Assembly (NCBI GenBank): GCA_910577175.1
Contig: CAJTLU010000010.1
Location: 1-64,000, forward strand
Direction of reading: 5' to 3'
DNA length: 64,000 nucleotides
Source: an uncultured Lachnospiraceae bacterium
Lineage (GTDB): Bacteria; Bacillota; Clostridia; Lachnospirales; Lachnospiraceae
A program made the position numbers and the translations under genes. The notes under the pieces were generated by a model. That model had not been told where the DNA came from. It did no database searches and worked only from the letters and a program-made list of their open reading frames with translations. Positions 16,968 to 25,703 of this stretch are shown piece after piece (position 1 is the stretch's first letter; the number at the start of each line of letters is the position of its first letter).

Positions 16968-18422
16968 TCAGGAAACAGAAATCGTATACTTCTGAATTGC
17001 TGCCACCGCTGTACCGTCGCAAAAAAAGCTGATTCCCTCTGCTTCAGGAGGCGTGTAGAGCGTTGTGCTTAAAACCTGCCCTCCGTCATTAATAAAGATT
17101 TCGGCAGAATATTTATCTAAAAGCAGGCGGAACTTTGGCTGTTCCTTTGGATATTTTACCTTTACCCGCCGGTAAGCGACGGCATCACGAACCATGCCGG
17201 AATAGGTCCGGTCTAGTTCCAGCAGATTCTTTTCCCGATGATAGGTCAGACTGGTATAAAACTGTTCATTTTGTGCAAAACGAATCGAAAATGTCCTGTA
17301 ATTACCCTCTCTTATTTCCACTGTCATATCCAATACACGGCCCCGGATTCCGGAGAGCTGACATTCCCCTGCAATTTCTTTTCCGTCATAGCGAACCGGG
17401 GCAGTATAATACTGTTCTATTTCACGGACAGGACTCTGCACTATTTTCCCATCTACGAGTTTCAGCTCTCTTGGCAACGTCATCATACACGCCCATCTTT
17501 GTCCCGCCGGACGAATATTGGAATCCCACGACTGCATCCACGCAATCATAATTCGTCTCCCGTCCGGTGCAAGCATCGTCTGCGGCGCGTAAAAGTCAAA
17601 TCCGTCATCAAGCGAATAAACCTGCCAATCATTAAATTCATGCTTTTTCTGGTTATATTCCCCTATAAAATAAACTGCATTATTTCCATTGTGGAATTCT
17701 TCATCTGCACACATCTCCTGTGGAGATGCAATTAACACATATTGCTCGTCCATGCAGAAAAAATCCGGACATTCCCACATCATTCCAAGCTTACCTGACT
17801 GGTCGCGTGCCAGCACGGAAACATAGTTCCATTTGCTGAAATCCTCCGAATGGAATAGCACTACTTGTGGTATCCCCTCATTTGTTTTATTCCCGACAGC
17901 CATATAATATCCATCCGGCTCTCTCCAGATTTTCGGATCCCTGAAATGCTCCCTGCTAAACCCTTCTGGCAGCATGGAGCCTGTAATTACAGGGTTTTGC
18001 TCGGATTTTTTATAACTGCGTCCGTTACCGACTGCAATACATTGATTTTGATATTCCTTCTGCACTCCGTCGCATTCCTCTTTCCTGACTCCGGTATAAA
18101 CCAGCACATGTCCGGCTTCTGTTTCCATTCCCGAACCCGAAAAGCAGCCTGCCTCATCATAGGCCTGGTCCGGCGCTAATGCAACCGGAAGACGTTCCCA
18201 TTTTACGAAATCCTCCGTCACACAATGCCCCCAGTGCATTGGTCCCCACTGTGCGCTGTACGGATGATATTGGTAAAACAGATGGACTTTTCCCTGATAT
18301 ACAGAAAATCCATTGGGGTCATTCATCCAACCAATTAACGGAGCAACATGAAATTCCGGTAATTCCTCTTGTACCACACAGTTTTCTTTCACATATTCAT
18401 TTGCTTTTTCCAGCTGATTCAT
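16968..18422 (-). CDS. Glycoside hydrolase family 32 (sucrose-6-phosphate hydrolase / fructanase type)
   Basis: 484 residues from the ATG at 18422 (AGGAGA just upstream), instead of the longer open frame starting at 18590. GH32 signature motifs are complete: WMNDPNG with the nucleophile Asp (about residue 32), FRDPKI with the transition-state stabiliser, and WECPDFF with the acid/base Glu. The C-terminal beta-sandwich ends in FCDGTAVAAIQKYTISVS. There is no signal peptide, so it should hydrolyse sucrose, sucrose phosphate or short fructo-oligosaccharides inside the cell. No transporter or regulator is adjacent. An extended -10 (TGGTATAAT) lies about 55 bases before the start. Confidence 0.9.
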   Translation of the reverse strand: MNQLEKANEYVKENCVVQEELPEFHVAPLIGWMNDPNGFSVYQGKVHLFYQYHPYSAQWGPMHWGHCVTEDFVKWERLPVALAPDQAYDEAGCFSGSGMETEAGHVLVYTGVRKEECDGVQKEYQNQCIAVGNGRSYKKSEQNPVITGSMLPEGFSREHFRDPKIWREPDGYYMAVGNKTNEGIPQVVLFHSEDFSKWNYVSVLARDQSGKLGMMWECPDFFCMDEQYVLIASPQEMCADEEFHNGNNAVYFIGEYNQKKHEFNDWQVYSLDDGFDFYAPQTMLAPDGRRIMIAWMQSWDSNIRPAGQRWACMMTLPRELKLVDGKIVQSPVREIEQYYTAPVRYDGKEIAGECQLSGIRGRVLDMTVEIREGNYRTFSIRFAQNEQFYTSLTYHREKNLLELDRTYSGMVRDAVAYRRVKVKYPKEQPKFRLLLDKYSAEIFINDGGQVLSTTLYTPPEAEGISFFCDGTAVAAIQKYTISVS

Positions 18423-18581
18423 CCATGTTCTCCTTCCTGCCATAAGACCATTCCCGCTTCCGTTTCTCCCATTATACCACATATCCCGGTTCCATACTAC
18501 AAAATGCAGAAACTCAAGATTTTGCATTAACTTAAATTCTTTTGTTTTCCTCAGCCTCTTTTTGATCAATATCTCTATCGA

Positions 18582-18625
18582 AAAAAACAAAAAGGCTGCG
18601 CACTAATTACTTAGTGCAACAGCCC
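18582..18625 (-). terminator. Rho-independent terminator after the lipoprotein gene
   Basis: On the minus strand GGCTGTTGCACTAA pairs imperfectly with TTAGTGCGCAGCC and is followed by TTTTTGTTTTTTT. The stem coincides with the end of a decayed third repeat unit of the lipoprotein gene. Confidence 0.85.
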
Positions 18626-18728
18626 CAAGAGACACCTCATCAATCAGAATCCGCTCTCCACGCTCCAAGGTCAGCATTGGAAGCAGTTCCCGTAAGCATA
18701 AAACGCAACAGCGAGTCACAATACCCGC
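18603..18728 (-). pseudogene. Remnant of a third repeat unit of the upstream lipoprotein
   Basis: After the lipoprotein stop (18729) the minus strand still encodes DSLLRFMLT in the original frame, which matches the linker that follows the first repeat unit. In a second frame it then encodes LLPMLTLERGERILIDEVS, which matches LLPTLTPASEGETIPIDEAH, the start of a repeat unit. The remnant is too short to be functional and ends at the terminator. Confidence 0.65.
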
Positions 18729-21092
18729 CTACCGGCCGACCGGAACCGCTTTTACGGCACCGTCCGCCGCAATCGTGCAGTAATGCTCATGCCGGTCAAA
18801 CACATCAAGAACCTGCTCCTCTTCCTCTCCCCGGTAGACGAAAGCAAGGTCCCATTTTGTAAGAACACGGACGCCTCTGTTCGGGGAATATTCCACTGCT
18901 TCTATCCCATTGATGGCAGCAGGGCGGAATACAAACTGCTCCCTTACCGGCATTTCGTCCGCGTAGATTACAAATGTTTTATCCCCGTAATCATGATTGC
19001 TCCTTGTATAAAACACCCGGACCGCATACCCCTTCTGCCCTTTCTCATTATATCCTGCTTCTTCCTTTTCCGATATCTGAACCCTGAAACGCTCCAATTC
19101 CCCAAACTCGCTGTTTTCCAAACACTCTGTCCAATACTCCTCCGAAAAAGGGAATTGCGGCTCCTTCTGATTCGTAAATTTCACCGGGGTCTGCTGGCAT
19201 ACTCCCTCCTGTTCCGCATAATAAGAGGAGTCACATAAATAAACAAACTGGTCATCCTCATTTATTGTATAGAGCTGCTCCCCGGTCCGCCCATCCGAAG
19301 TATAAAGCACCATATCTGCATCAAGGGTTATAGAATCCAGCCGGGTATGCGTCAGGTCAAGAACCGCCAACGGCGCGCCGGAAACCGAAAGCGAGTCAAT
19401 CCTGTAAATATAAAACCCGATTCTGGTTAAGGCAGGACAGTTTTCAATCTGAAGCGTCCTGATCCGCCCTCCTTCCCAACCACCGAAGCTTTGCATCGAC
19501 GGATGGTTCCGGATTATCACCTGTTCTGCCTGACAGTTATCAGAAATATCCAGGTTTGTCAGATTTGGGAAATATTCAAACCCATCCAGACATTCCCCCT
19601 TAAAAGAATATCCACTATCGCCAAGCCACATTTCCTTCACGACTCCCCGCTCCGCCCCGGAAAGGAACCCATCCGAATCCTTATCGTATTCCTCTTTGAT
19701 AAACTCCCGGAATACCGCGCTCGTAAAATGCGCCTCATCAATCGGAATCGTTTCTCCCTCCGGCGCCGGAGTTGATACTTTAATATCCGTAAGCATAAAA
19801 CGCAACAGCGAGTCACGATACTCTCTCTCTCGACTAACCGGAATTGCTTTTACGACACCGTCCGCCGCAATCGCACAGTAATGCTCATGCCGGTCAAACA
19901 CATCAAGGACCTGCTCCTCTTCCTCTCCCCGATAGACGAAAGCAAGATCCCATTTCGTAAAGACGCAGACGCCTCTGTTCGGGGAATATTCCACGTCCTC
20001 TATCCGGCTGATGGCGGCAGGGCAGAATACAAACTGCTCCCTTACTGGCATTTCGTCCGCGTAAATTACAAATGTTTTATCCCCGTAATCATGATTGCTC
20101 CTTGTATAAAAGACCCGGACTGCGTAGCCTTTCTGCCCTTTCTCATTATATCCTGCTTCTTCCTTTTCCGATATCTGGACCCTGAAAAGCTCCAATTCCC
20201 CAAATTCGCTGTTTTCCAAGCACTCTGTCCAATACTCCTCCGAAAAAGGAAATTGCGGCTCCTTCCGGTTCGTAAACTCCACCGGGGTCTGCTGTTTCAC
20301 TACCGATTCCCCGTTTTCATATTCGCTTTCATAATAAACAAGAACGCCGTCTTCATTAGTTCTATAAAATGATATCCCGTGCCTCTCATCCACAGAACCC
20401 CAAAGCGTTATATCCGCGTCAAGAATCATGGAACCTACCATAGTATCCTCCAAGGAAAGGGCAGCCAACGGTGCGCCAGAAATTGAAAGTAAGTCAATCC
20501 GGCCCGCATAAAACCCGATGTTGGTTAAGGCAGGACAGTTTTCAATCTGAAGCGTCCCAATCGGTCCCCACCCTTCCGAACCGCCAAAAGCCTGCAGCGC
20601 CGGATGGTTCCGGATTATTACCTGCCTTGCAGAAAGATTTTCAGCATCTATATCTGTCAGATTTGGAAAACATTCAAACCCGTCCAGACACTCTCCACTA
20701 AAATTATAGCCACCAGGCCGCATTTCCGTCACTGCTCCCCGCTCTGTCCAGGAAAGGAATCCGTCCGAATCCGTATCATATTCCTCTTTGATAAACTCCC
20801 GGAATACCGCGCTCGTAAAATGCGCCTCATCAATCGGAATCGTTTCTCCCTCCGACGCCGGGGTCAGCGTCGGAAGCAGCGTCTCCGTCACGAAAGGTGT
20901 CGGACTGTTTTCAGGCTTCTCTGTTACCGAAGGCGTCTTTGTCATTTCTGGCGGCGTGATTATAACTGCCTCCGAGGTTGGTTCCGGCGTTATCCCTGTA
21001 TTGGCGCTCTGCCTTTCCTGACAGGCGCACAGCGCGCCTGCCAGAAAACAGAAAAGGATGATATACCTCGCCTTTTTTCGTATCATTTTCAT
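18729..21092 (-). CDS. Secreted lipoprotein with two tandem EF-hand plus leucine-rich-like units
   Basis: 787 residues from the ATG at 21092 (AAAGGA 5 bases upstream, 10 bases after the protease stop). A signal peptide ends in a lipobox, LCAC, so the protein should be anchored to the outer face of the membrane. A Thr/Pro-rich linker follows. Two units of about 360 residues come next, each starting GETIPIDEAHFTSAVFREF and carrying an EF-hand loop (DTDSDGFLSWTE; DKDSDGFLSGAE), a short leucine-rich-like stretch (LQIENCPALT.IGFY) and a beta-rich part ending FDRHEHYC.IAADG. The DNA copies are offset by 1092 bp. Function not recognised; co-transcription with the protease suggests a calcium-dependent cell-surface role. 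The second unit ends earlier than the first. Confidence 0.8.
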   Translation of the reverse strand: MKMIRKKARYIILFCFLAGALCACQERQSANTGITPEPTSEAVIITPPEMTKTPSVTEKPENSPTPFVTETLLPTLTPASEGETIPIDEAHFTSAVFREFIKEEYDTDSDGFLSWTERGAVTEMRPGGYNFSGECLDGFECFPNLTDIDAENLSARQVIIRNHPALQAFGGSEGWGPIGTLQIENCPALTNIGFYAGRIDLLSISGAPLAALSLEDTMVGSMILDADITLWGSVDERHGISFYRTNEDGVLVYYESEYENGESVVKQQTPVEFTNRKEPQFPFSEEYWTECLENSEFGELELFRVQISEKEEAGYNEKGQKGYAVRVFYTRSNHDYGDKTFVIYADEMPVREQFVFCPAAISRIEDVEYSPNRGVCVFTKWDLAFVYRGEEEEQVLDVFDRHEHYCAIAADGVVKAIPVSREREYRDSLLRFMLTDIKVSTPAPEGETIPIDEAHFTSAVFREFIKEEYDKDSDGFLSGAERGVVKEMWLGDSGYSFKGECLDGFEYFPNLTNLDISDNCQAEQVIIRNHPSMQSFGGWEGGRIRTLQIENCPALTRIGFYIYRIDSLSVSGAPLAVLDLTHTRLDSITLDADMVLYTSDGRTGEQLYTINEDDQFVYLCDSSYYAEQEGVCQQTPVKFTNQKEPQFPFSEEYWTECLENSEFGELERFRVQISEKEEAGYNEKGQKGYAVRVFYTRSNHDYGDKTFVIYADEMPVREQFVFRPAAINGIEAVEYSPNRGVRVLTKWDLAFVYRGEEEEQVLDVFDRHEHYCTIAADGAVKAVPVGR

Positions 21093-21102
21093 CCCATCCT
21101 TT

Positions 21103-23268
21103 CTAATATTCACTTGCTTTTAACTTCGGTCTGTTATACGTTCTTCCACTATTTTTAAATGTTCCGCTGTACTCTATTTTTGCTTCATCCTGTACATTAT
21201 ACCATAAGTCCCCACAGGAAAAGCTGTTTTTATACTTAGAATATGTCCCTGGGTCAGTCATTTGGGCATATGCGGCAAGATTTCCCATATAATAATTAAC
21301 ATATACTGACGACGCATTAGCAAAATCAAGGATACTCCCCGGCTGTCCGTTATATGCCTTCAGCAAAACCCTGTTTGCCGCATCCTGCGCTGCAGTCCAC
21401 CGATACGGAATATAGGAAGGATTGTCACAGTTCAAACTCCAGTCTTTTTTGTGCCCTACACGCTTCCACATGCTTCCACTCCATGAAAATGTACTATGTG
21501 CGTAAGCATCTGTTATCAAATGTAATGCCATTCCATAAAGGAATAATTTTTTATTTTCATCTGTTACAGGTACTTCGACACCCATATCTGATTTTAGTTT
21601 GGTAAATACCTCTTGCCATGTTTTTTCTCCTAACTTTCCAGAAGTAATATCTTTTTTAAATTTCTCATAGTCTTTGAGATATACACTTCCCTGGGTTATA
21701 GAAGTGATATTTCCACATTTTAGTGCAGCTTGTGTCAGAAAAATGTAGTTGGCAACGTAATTAGACTCCCCTATCGGTACATAATTTCCACAGACATCTT
21801 CTTCATATTCCCATAAATGACCGTGATATGGCTTTCCGGCTTTATCCAGACCCGCTCCATCATTCTCCTCTTTATAATCCGAATAATTACAAGCAAATGT
21901 GAGAATTGCCATTTGCACAGAAGAAAAACTAAGCTGGGTATTTATCACGCCATACGTGACTGCGTCTTTATGACTAGCACTTCCCCACATCCCCTCTACG
22001 ACCTCCACCCCCGTAAAGGTCTCCACTGCCTTTTCGTTTTCCGGTATTGTCTTTAAGACTTCGCCCCAGAATTTTTCCTTCTGTTTTTCCTTTTTCTTCT
22101 CGTTCTTCTCTGCCTTGTCGATATGCTTCTCATAGAGCTTCCTGAATTTGTCGTTTACCTCGGTCGCATACCCAAGGTCAAGTACCCCGTTCCCGTACTC
22201 GTCCGGGGAGCCGTACAGGTTTGCACTGTAGTTTAAGAGCATCCGTATGTAGTCCGCAGGCATCTCCGGGTTCAGCTCCATCAGGACGGAGGCCGCCCCT
22301 GCCACGTGCGGCGCTGCCATGCTTGTGCCGGACATGCCGATAACACCGCCGAAAATGCCGCTGGAGAGGATATTCTCCCCCGGCGCCACCAACTCCAGGG
22401 CTTCCCCTCCGGCGCTGCCTTCTGCCGGGATTCCTTCCGCGGTGATGGAGCCGACCGCAATCACTTCATCATATGCCGCAGGATAAGCAACGGTTTCCCC
22501 GTTTCCTGCCGCCGCTACTAAAAGAATGCCTGCCGCGGCGGCTCTTTCAACTGCTGCCTCTAACTCTGCCACATTTCCTACAATCCCGAAGCTCATGTTG
22601 ATGATGTCCACGTCCTGCTCCACCGCCCAGTCAATTGCTTCCACAATCCGTCCCGCCGGCGCTTCCAGCTTTGCATCCAGTACGCGCGCTGAGTAAAGCT
22701 CCACACGAGGACTGATACCGGTAATCCCCTCATCATTGTCCAGTGCCGCGATAATGCCCGCAACCGCGGTCCCGTGCCCGCTCGGGTCTTCGTAGAGTAT
22801 ATTGGGCTCATACTCCGGGATGAAGTTTTTCCGTACCATGACCGGAAGGTCCGTATTAAAGTTAATACCGGAATCAATGACCGCAACCCTTATCTTCCTT
22901 CCGGATTCTTCAACTGCCCCGGACTGTATCATCTGCAGGTTCCATGACTTGCCGTCCTGATTTCCGTAATTTACTTTAACCTTTTTTTCTTTCTGCTTTT
23001 TCTCTTTAATTTTGCTTCCGAAACCATGGACAATATCCTGTCCTTCACCGGTCAGGCTGCTTCCCGAATTCTCTGAATATCCTTCTGCCTTCCCGCCTGC
23101 GCTCCCGGCATGTCCGGTCCATGGCAGGCTGCCCGCGCTGATACACATTGCCAGTAACAATGCGGCAATTCTTTGGATGAAGCTTTTTCTTTTTAAACTC
23201 TTAAACCATTTTTCTTTTCCTATGCTTCTTTGCCTCCTTTTGTTATACTGCTGTTCCCTGTTTGCCAA
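21103..23268 (-). CDS. Secreted subtilisin-like serine protease with a C-terminal putative metal-binding domain
   Basis: 721 residues from TTG 23268, chosen for the GGGGGAGG 9 bases upstream. There is a basic N-terminus and signal helix (about 30-50), then a propeptide-like segment. The S8 catalytic triad is AVIDSGI (Asp), GHGTAVAG (His) and GMSGTSMAAPHVAG (Ser). After a lysine/glutamate-rich linker (about 380-410) comes a domain of about 310 residues containing ALHLITDAYAHSTFSW. That pattern (HxxxDxxAHS) resembles zinc-dependent phospholipase C or DUF6765-type proteins. The combination is unusual. The lipoprotein gene follows after 10 bases. Confidence 0.85.
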   Translation of the reverse strand: MANREQQYNKRRQRSIGKEKWFKSLKRKSFIQRIAALLLAMCISAGSLPWTGHAGSAGGKAEGYSENSGSSLTGEGQDIVHGFGSKIKEKKQKEKKVKVNYGNQDGKSWNLQMIQSGAVEESGRKIRVAVIDSGINFNTDLPVMVRKNFIPEYEPNILYEDPSGHGTAVAGIIAALDNDEGITGISPRVELYSARVLDAKLEAPAGRIVEAIDWAVEQDVDIINMSFGIVGNVAELEAAVERAAAAGILLVAAAGNGETVAYPAAYDEVIAVGSITAEGIPAEGSAGGEALELVAPGENILSSGIFGGVIGMSGTSMAAPHVAGAASVLMELNPEMPADYIRMLLNYSANLYGSPDEYGNGVLDLGYATEVNDKFRKLYEKHIDKAEKNEKKKEKQKEKFWGEVLKTIPENEKAVETFTGVEVVEGMWGSASHKDAVTYGVINTQLSFSSVQMAILTFACNYSDYKEENDGAGLDKAGKPYHGHLWEYEEDVCGNYVPIGESNYVANYIFLTQAALKCGNITSITQGSVYLKDYEKFKKDITSGKLGEKTWQEVFTKLKSDMGVEVPVTDENKKLFLYGMALHLITDAYAHSTFSWSGSMWKRVGHKKDWSLNCDNPSYIPYRWTAAQDAANRVLLKAYNGQPGSILDFANASSVYVNYYMGNLAAYAQMTDPGTYSKYKNSFSCGDLWYNVQDEAKIEYSGTFKNSGRTYNRPKLKASEY

Positions 23269-23289
23269 AACGGCTTTCCTCCCCCATAA

Positions 23290-23622
23290 ATATAATTCCC
23301 CCTATATATAGAACGAATTTTTTTGCCATTTCCTCACAGCTTTTCACAATTTTTTTTACTTTTTAATATGCGCTTTGCATACCATGCCGATATAGATATA
23401 ATACCACTGGACTGTTATAAAAAAAATTGCTTTGGGGGGTTGTTTTTTGTTAGTTTTCGTTGCTTTTCATTGGTTTTTGTTGCTCTCTTGCGGCTTTTTT
23501 GTTTTTTACTGCTTTTTATCATAGAACAACAAGGGTTCCTGTTACGCAAAACCGCCGCGCGGCAGCTGCCGCGCGGCGGTTCACTAAAAGAAGGGGAACA
23601 GTGCGGCCTATGGCCGCCAGAA
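23290..23622. other. Intergenic region between the protease and hpf
   Basis: Holds the hpf terminator palindrome (23551-23580), a T/G-rich stretch on the plus strand (about 23430-23515) and AT-rich sequence before the protease gene, with a weak extended -10 (TGGTATTAT on the minus strand, near 23400). No small gene could be supported. Confidence 0.5.
23551..23580 (-). terminator. GC-rich palindrome terminating hpf
   Basis: A perfect 30-bp palindrome (arm ACCGCCGCGCGGCAG) lies about 40 bases after the hpf stop and is followed on the minus strand by TTTTGCG. The T-run is short but the stem is very stable, so it is probably the hpf terminator. Confidence 0.65.
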
Positions 23623-24150
23623 TCAATACTCCGGCTCAATTAAACCGTACGTATTACCTTTTCTCTTATATACAACATTGACCTCATCTGTCTCCGCATT
23701 GCGGAATACAAAGAAATCATGTCCGAGCAGCTCCATCTGCACACAAGCCTCCTCGATGTCCATCGGCTTAATGGCAAACTTCTTGGAGCGCACAATCTTA
23801 ATCTCGTCCTCGCCGCCGGTCTCCTCCTCAATGAACATCTGGCTGAGCGCCATTGCCGACTGCTTCTTGTCTACCAGCTTATTCTTATACTTTCTAAGCT
23901 GACGCTCCAGAACCGCCTCTACCAAATCTATCGATGCATACATATCGCTGCTTACCTGCTCTGCACGGATAATCGTTCCTTTAATTGGTATGGTAACCTC
24001 GATACGCTGTCTTTCCTTCTCCACGCTTAATGTAACATTGACTTCCGTATCCGGCGTAAAATAACGCTCTAACTTTGACAGCTTATCAATGACCGCTTCT
24101 CTTAATCCGTTTGTAACCTCAATATTTTTTCCACTTACTGTATAGTTCAT
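23623..24150 (-). CDS. hpf: Long-form ribosome hibernation promoting factor
   Basis: 175 residues from the ATG at 24150 (GGAGCTGAGG upstream). The N-terminal S30AE domain begins MNYTVSGKNIEVTNGLREAV and binds the 30S decoding site. The C-terminal domain (about 120-175, KIVRSKKFAIKPMDIEEAC to YGLIEPEY) makes long HPF dimerise and so joins two ribosomes as inactive 100S particles in stationary phase. In many Firmicutes the next gene is secA; here the GH32-lipoprotein-protease block lies between them. Confidence 0.95.
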   Translation of the reverse strand: MNYTVSGKNIEVTNGLREAVIDKLSKLERYFTPDTEVNVTLSVEKERQRIEVTIPIKGTIIRAEQVSSDMYASIDLVEAVLERQLRKYKNKLVDKKQSAMALSQMFIEEETGGEDEIKIVRSKKFAIKPMDIEEACVQMELLGHDFFVFRNAETDEVNVVYKRKGNTYGLIEPEY

Positions 24151-24231
24151 ATGCCTCAGCTCCTTTTCCCGTTTTTCACTCTGTCTTACAGAAAGGAAGC
24201 AGCTCCTTCTCTTCTCCTGCCTCTTGAGGAA

Positions 24232-24260
24232 ATTATACCACATTCTCCTCAAAATAACAA
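24232..24260 (-). promoter_or_regulatory. Sigma-A promoter of hpf
   Basis: Minus strand TTGTTA, 17 bases, TATAAT with an upstream TG (extended -10), about 80 bases before the hpf ATG. Confidence 0.8.
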
Positions 24261-24279
24261 GTACAATTTTAAAAATCAT

Positions 24280-24713
24280 ATTCTATTGTTTGTTTATTCT
24301 AATAATTTGTTTAATAATATATTCCTTTTTCCTGACATCCAGTATTTACTGCCAATTACCAGAAGAAATTTTATTTTTACAAAAACGCGGCAAAGGAACA
24401 CCTTACTTTTTTTCTCCCCTTTTTGTGATTTTATCACAAATTCCAAAACAAACTTTCGAGCTTGACAAGCTTTCTCTTGTACCACACTTGTGGTACTTTT
24501 TTGTGCATATTGTGGATAACTTCGTGCATAACTACGTTTTCTGCGGACTTTTTTTGTTTTCCTCTGGGGATAAGTCTGTGTTTTTCCACAATCCGCATTT
24601 CCAAAAAATTTTACAGCGCCCTTTTTCCTGTTTCTTTTTTGTGAAGTTTGCACAAAAAGCAAGTTGTCAATAGAAGTTTAAGATTTTCTTATTTTCTGTA
24701 TTTTCAAAAAATT
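24280..24713. other. AT-rich intergenic region with DnaA-box-like sites and palindromes
   Basis: 434 bases without a credible gene. A perfect DnaA box TTATCCACA is on the minus strand at 24511-24519. Near matches are TTATGCACG at 24523-24531 (minus), TTATCCCCA at 24565-24573 (minus) and TTTTCCACA at 24582-24590 (plus). Two palindromes stand just beside them: AGCTTG-A-CAAGCT near 24458-24473 and GTACCACA-CT-TGTGGTAC at 24479-24496. This could be a DnaA-binding regulatory or titration site. Confidence 0.5.
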
Positions 24714-25631
24714 CTACCACGGGAATTGATATGGCTTTCTGTATTGTAATGTCCGGAAGGTATATCCCTCCTCCGTCAGTTTCTTTAAAATTTCCGGCAG
24801 CACCTCCGCCGTCAGATTACTTCCCGGTGAGTCATGCAACAGGATAATCGGCTGTTCCTGTTCATATATCGTATCAAAAATATGCTTTTTAATTGAGTGC
24901 GCTGTTGGCGTCCCAACGGCATCCTCGCCGCTTACAGTCCAGTCATAGCCCATAAAGCCGCGTCTGGAAAGCTCCTCCCGCAGCTCCTTCCGGATAGGAT
25001 TTATGTACATGCTGTAGCTGCCGCCCGGAAAACGGAAAATGGCAGGGCATTCCCCGAATACTTCCACAAAACGGGCTGCCAGCTTATCATAATCAGTCAG
25101 AAAGGCTTCTGCAGAACGGTAGATTTTATCATACCGGTGCGTCTCTGTGTGCATTCCGAGCATATGCCCTTCCTCTAACGCGCGTTTAGCAATTTCAATA
25201 CCGTCCTCTGTCAGATTTTCCCCGATGACAAAAAAGGTGGCACAAGCATTATATTCCGCCAGCGTATCAAGTATTTTCACCGTATTTCTGCTCGGACCGT
25301 CGTCAAAGGTCAGAAACACCACCTTCTCCGGCAGCTCCTCTTCCTTTACCTCTCCCTTTGCATAGAGATATGGATAAGCTTCCGTCTTGCTGACAATATC
25401 CTCCTCTTGCTTTTTTTCCTCTGTTTTTTCCCCATTTGTTTCTGCCGCTGCGTTTTCCGCCAGCACATTTTCTAACAGCTTTTCCGCTTCCGCTTCTGCC
25501 GGGTCCTGCTCCCTTTTTCCCCGTTCCGGCAGCCCCAATACTGCCATGTTTGCAAGCAGCAGCGCGACCAGAAGCGTTGCGCCGCGTACGATTTTCCGTT
25601 TCAGCATAAAAAATGCCCCGCCGTACTTCAT
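24714..25631 (-). CDS. Polysaccharide deacetylase (NodB fold), membrane-anchored
   Basis: 305 residues. An N-terminal signal/anchor helix (VRGATLLVALLLANMAVLGL) is followed by an acidic Glu/Ala-rich linker (about 40-85) and a NodB domain. CE4 motifs are present: TFDDGPS (catalytic Asp and metal Asp), HTETH (metal histidines), RFPGGS and the terminal LLHDS. It should remove acetyl groups from N-acetylglucosamine in peptidoglycan or a surface polymer. The start is uncertain: ATG 25631 has no clear ribosome site, while ATG 25607 has GCGGGG 8-9 bases upstream, and that site lies inside a hairpin (see 25607-25655). Confidence 0.88.
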   Translation of the reverse strand: MKYGGAFFMLKRKIVRGATLLVALLLANMAVLGLPERGKREQDPAEAEAEKLLENVLAENAAAETNGEKTEEKKQEEDIVSKTEAYPYLYAKGEVKEEELPEKVVFLTFDDGPSRNTVKILDTLAEYNACATFFVIGENLTEDGIEIAKRALEEGHMLGMHTETHRYDKIYRSAEAFLTDYDKLAARFVEVFGECPAIFRFPGGSYSMYINPIRKELREELSRRGFMGYDWTVSGEDAVGTPTAHSIKKHIFDTIYEQEQPIILLHDSPGSNLTAEVLPEILKKLTEEGYTFRTLQYRKPYQFPW

Positions 25632-25655
25632 TATTTCATCTTATGCACGGCAGGG
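25607..25655 (-). terminator. purE terminator overlapping the deacetylase start (possible attenuator)
   Basis: On the minus strand a 12-bp stem (GCCCTGCCGTGC / GTACGGCGGGGC, two G-U pairs) is followed directly by ATTTTTT. The second arm holds the only ribosome site of the deacetylase ATG at 25607, so the hairpin can both stop purE transcripts and hide the start. Confidence 0.7.
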
Positions 25656-25703
25656 CTGTCTGCTGAACAGCAGATATTAAGTTCCTGAAAATTTCTCTTA
25701 CCT

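Noticed and set aside
24294..24662. 122-codon minus-strand frame upstream of hpf
   Set aside because: Lys/Arg-rich low-complexity product with no ribosome site, overlapping AT-rich palindromes and DnaA-box-like sites; no family resemblance.
24280..24713. Chromosomal origin of replication
   Set aside because: DnaA boxes are few, there is no dnaA, dnaN, rpmH or gidA nearby, and gene direction does not change here.
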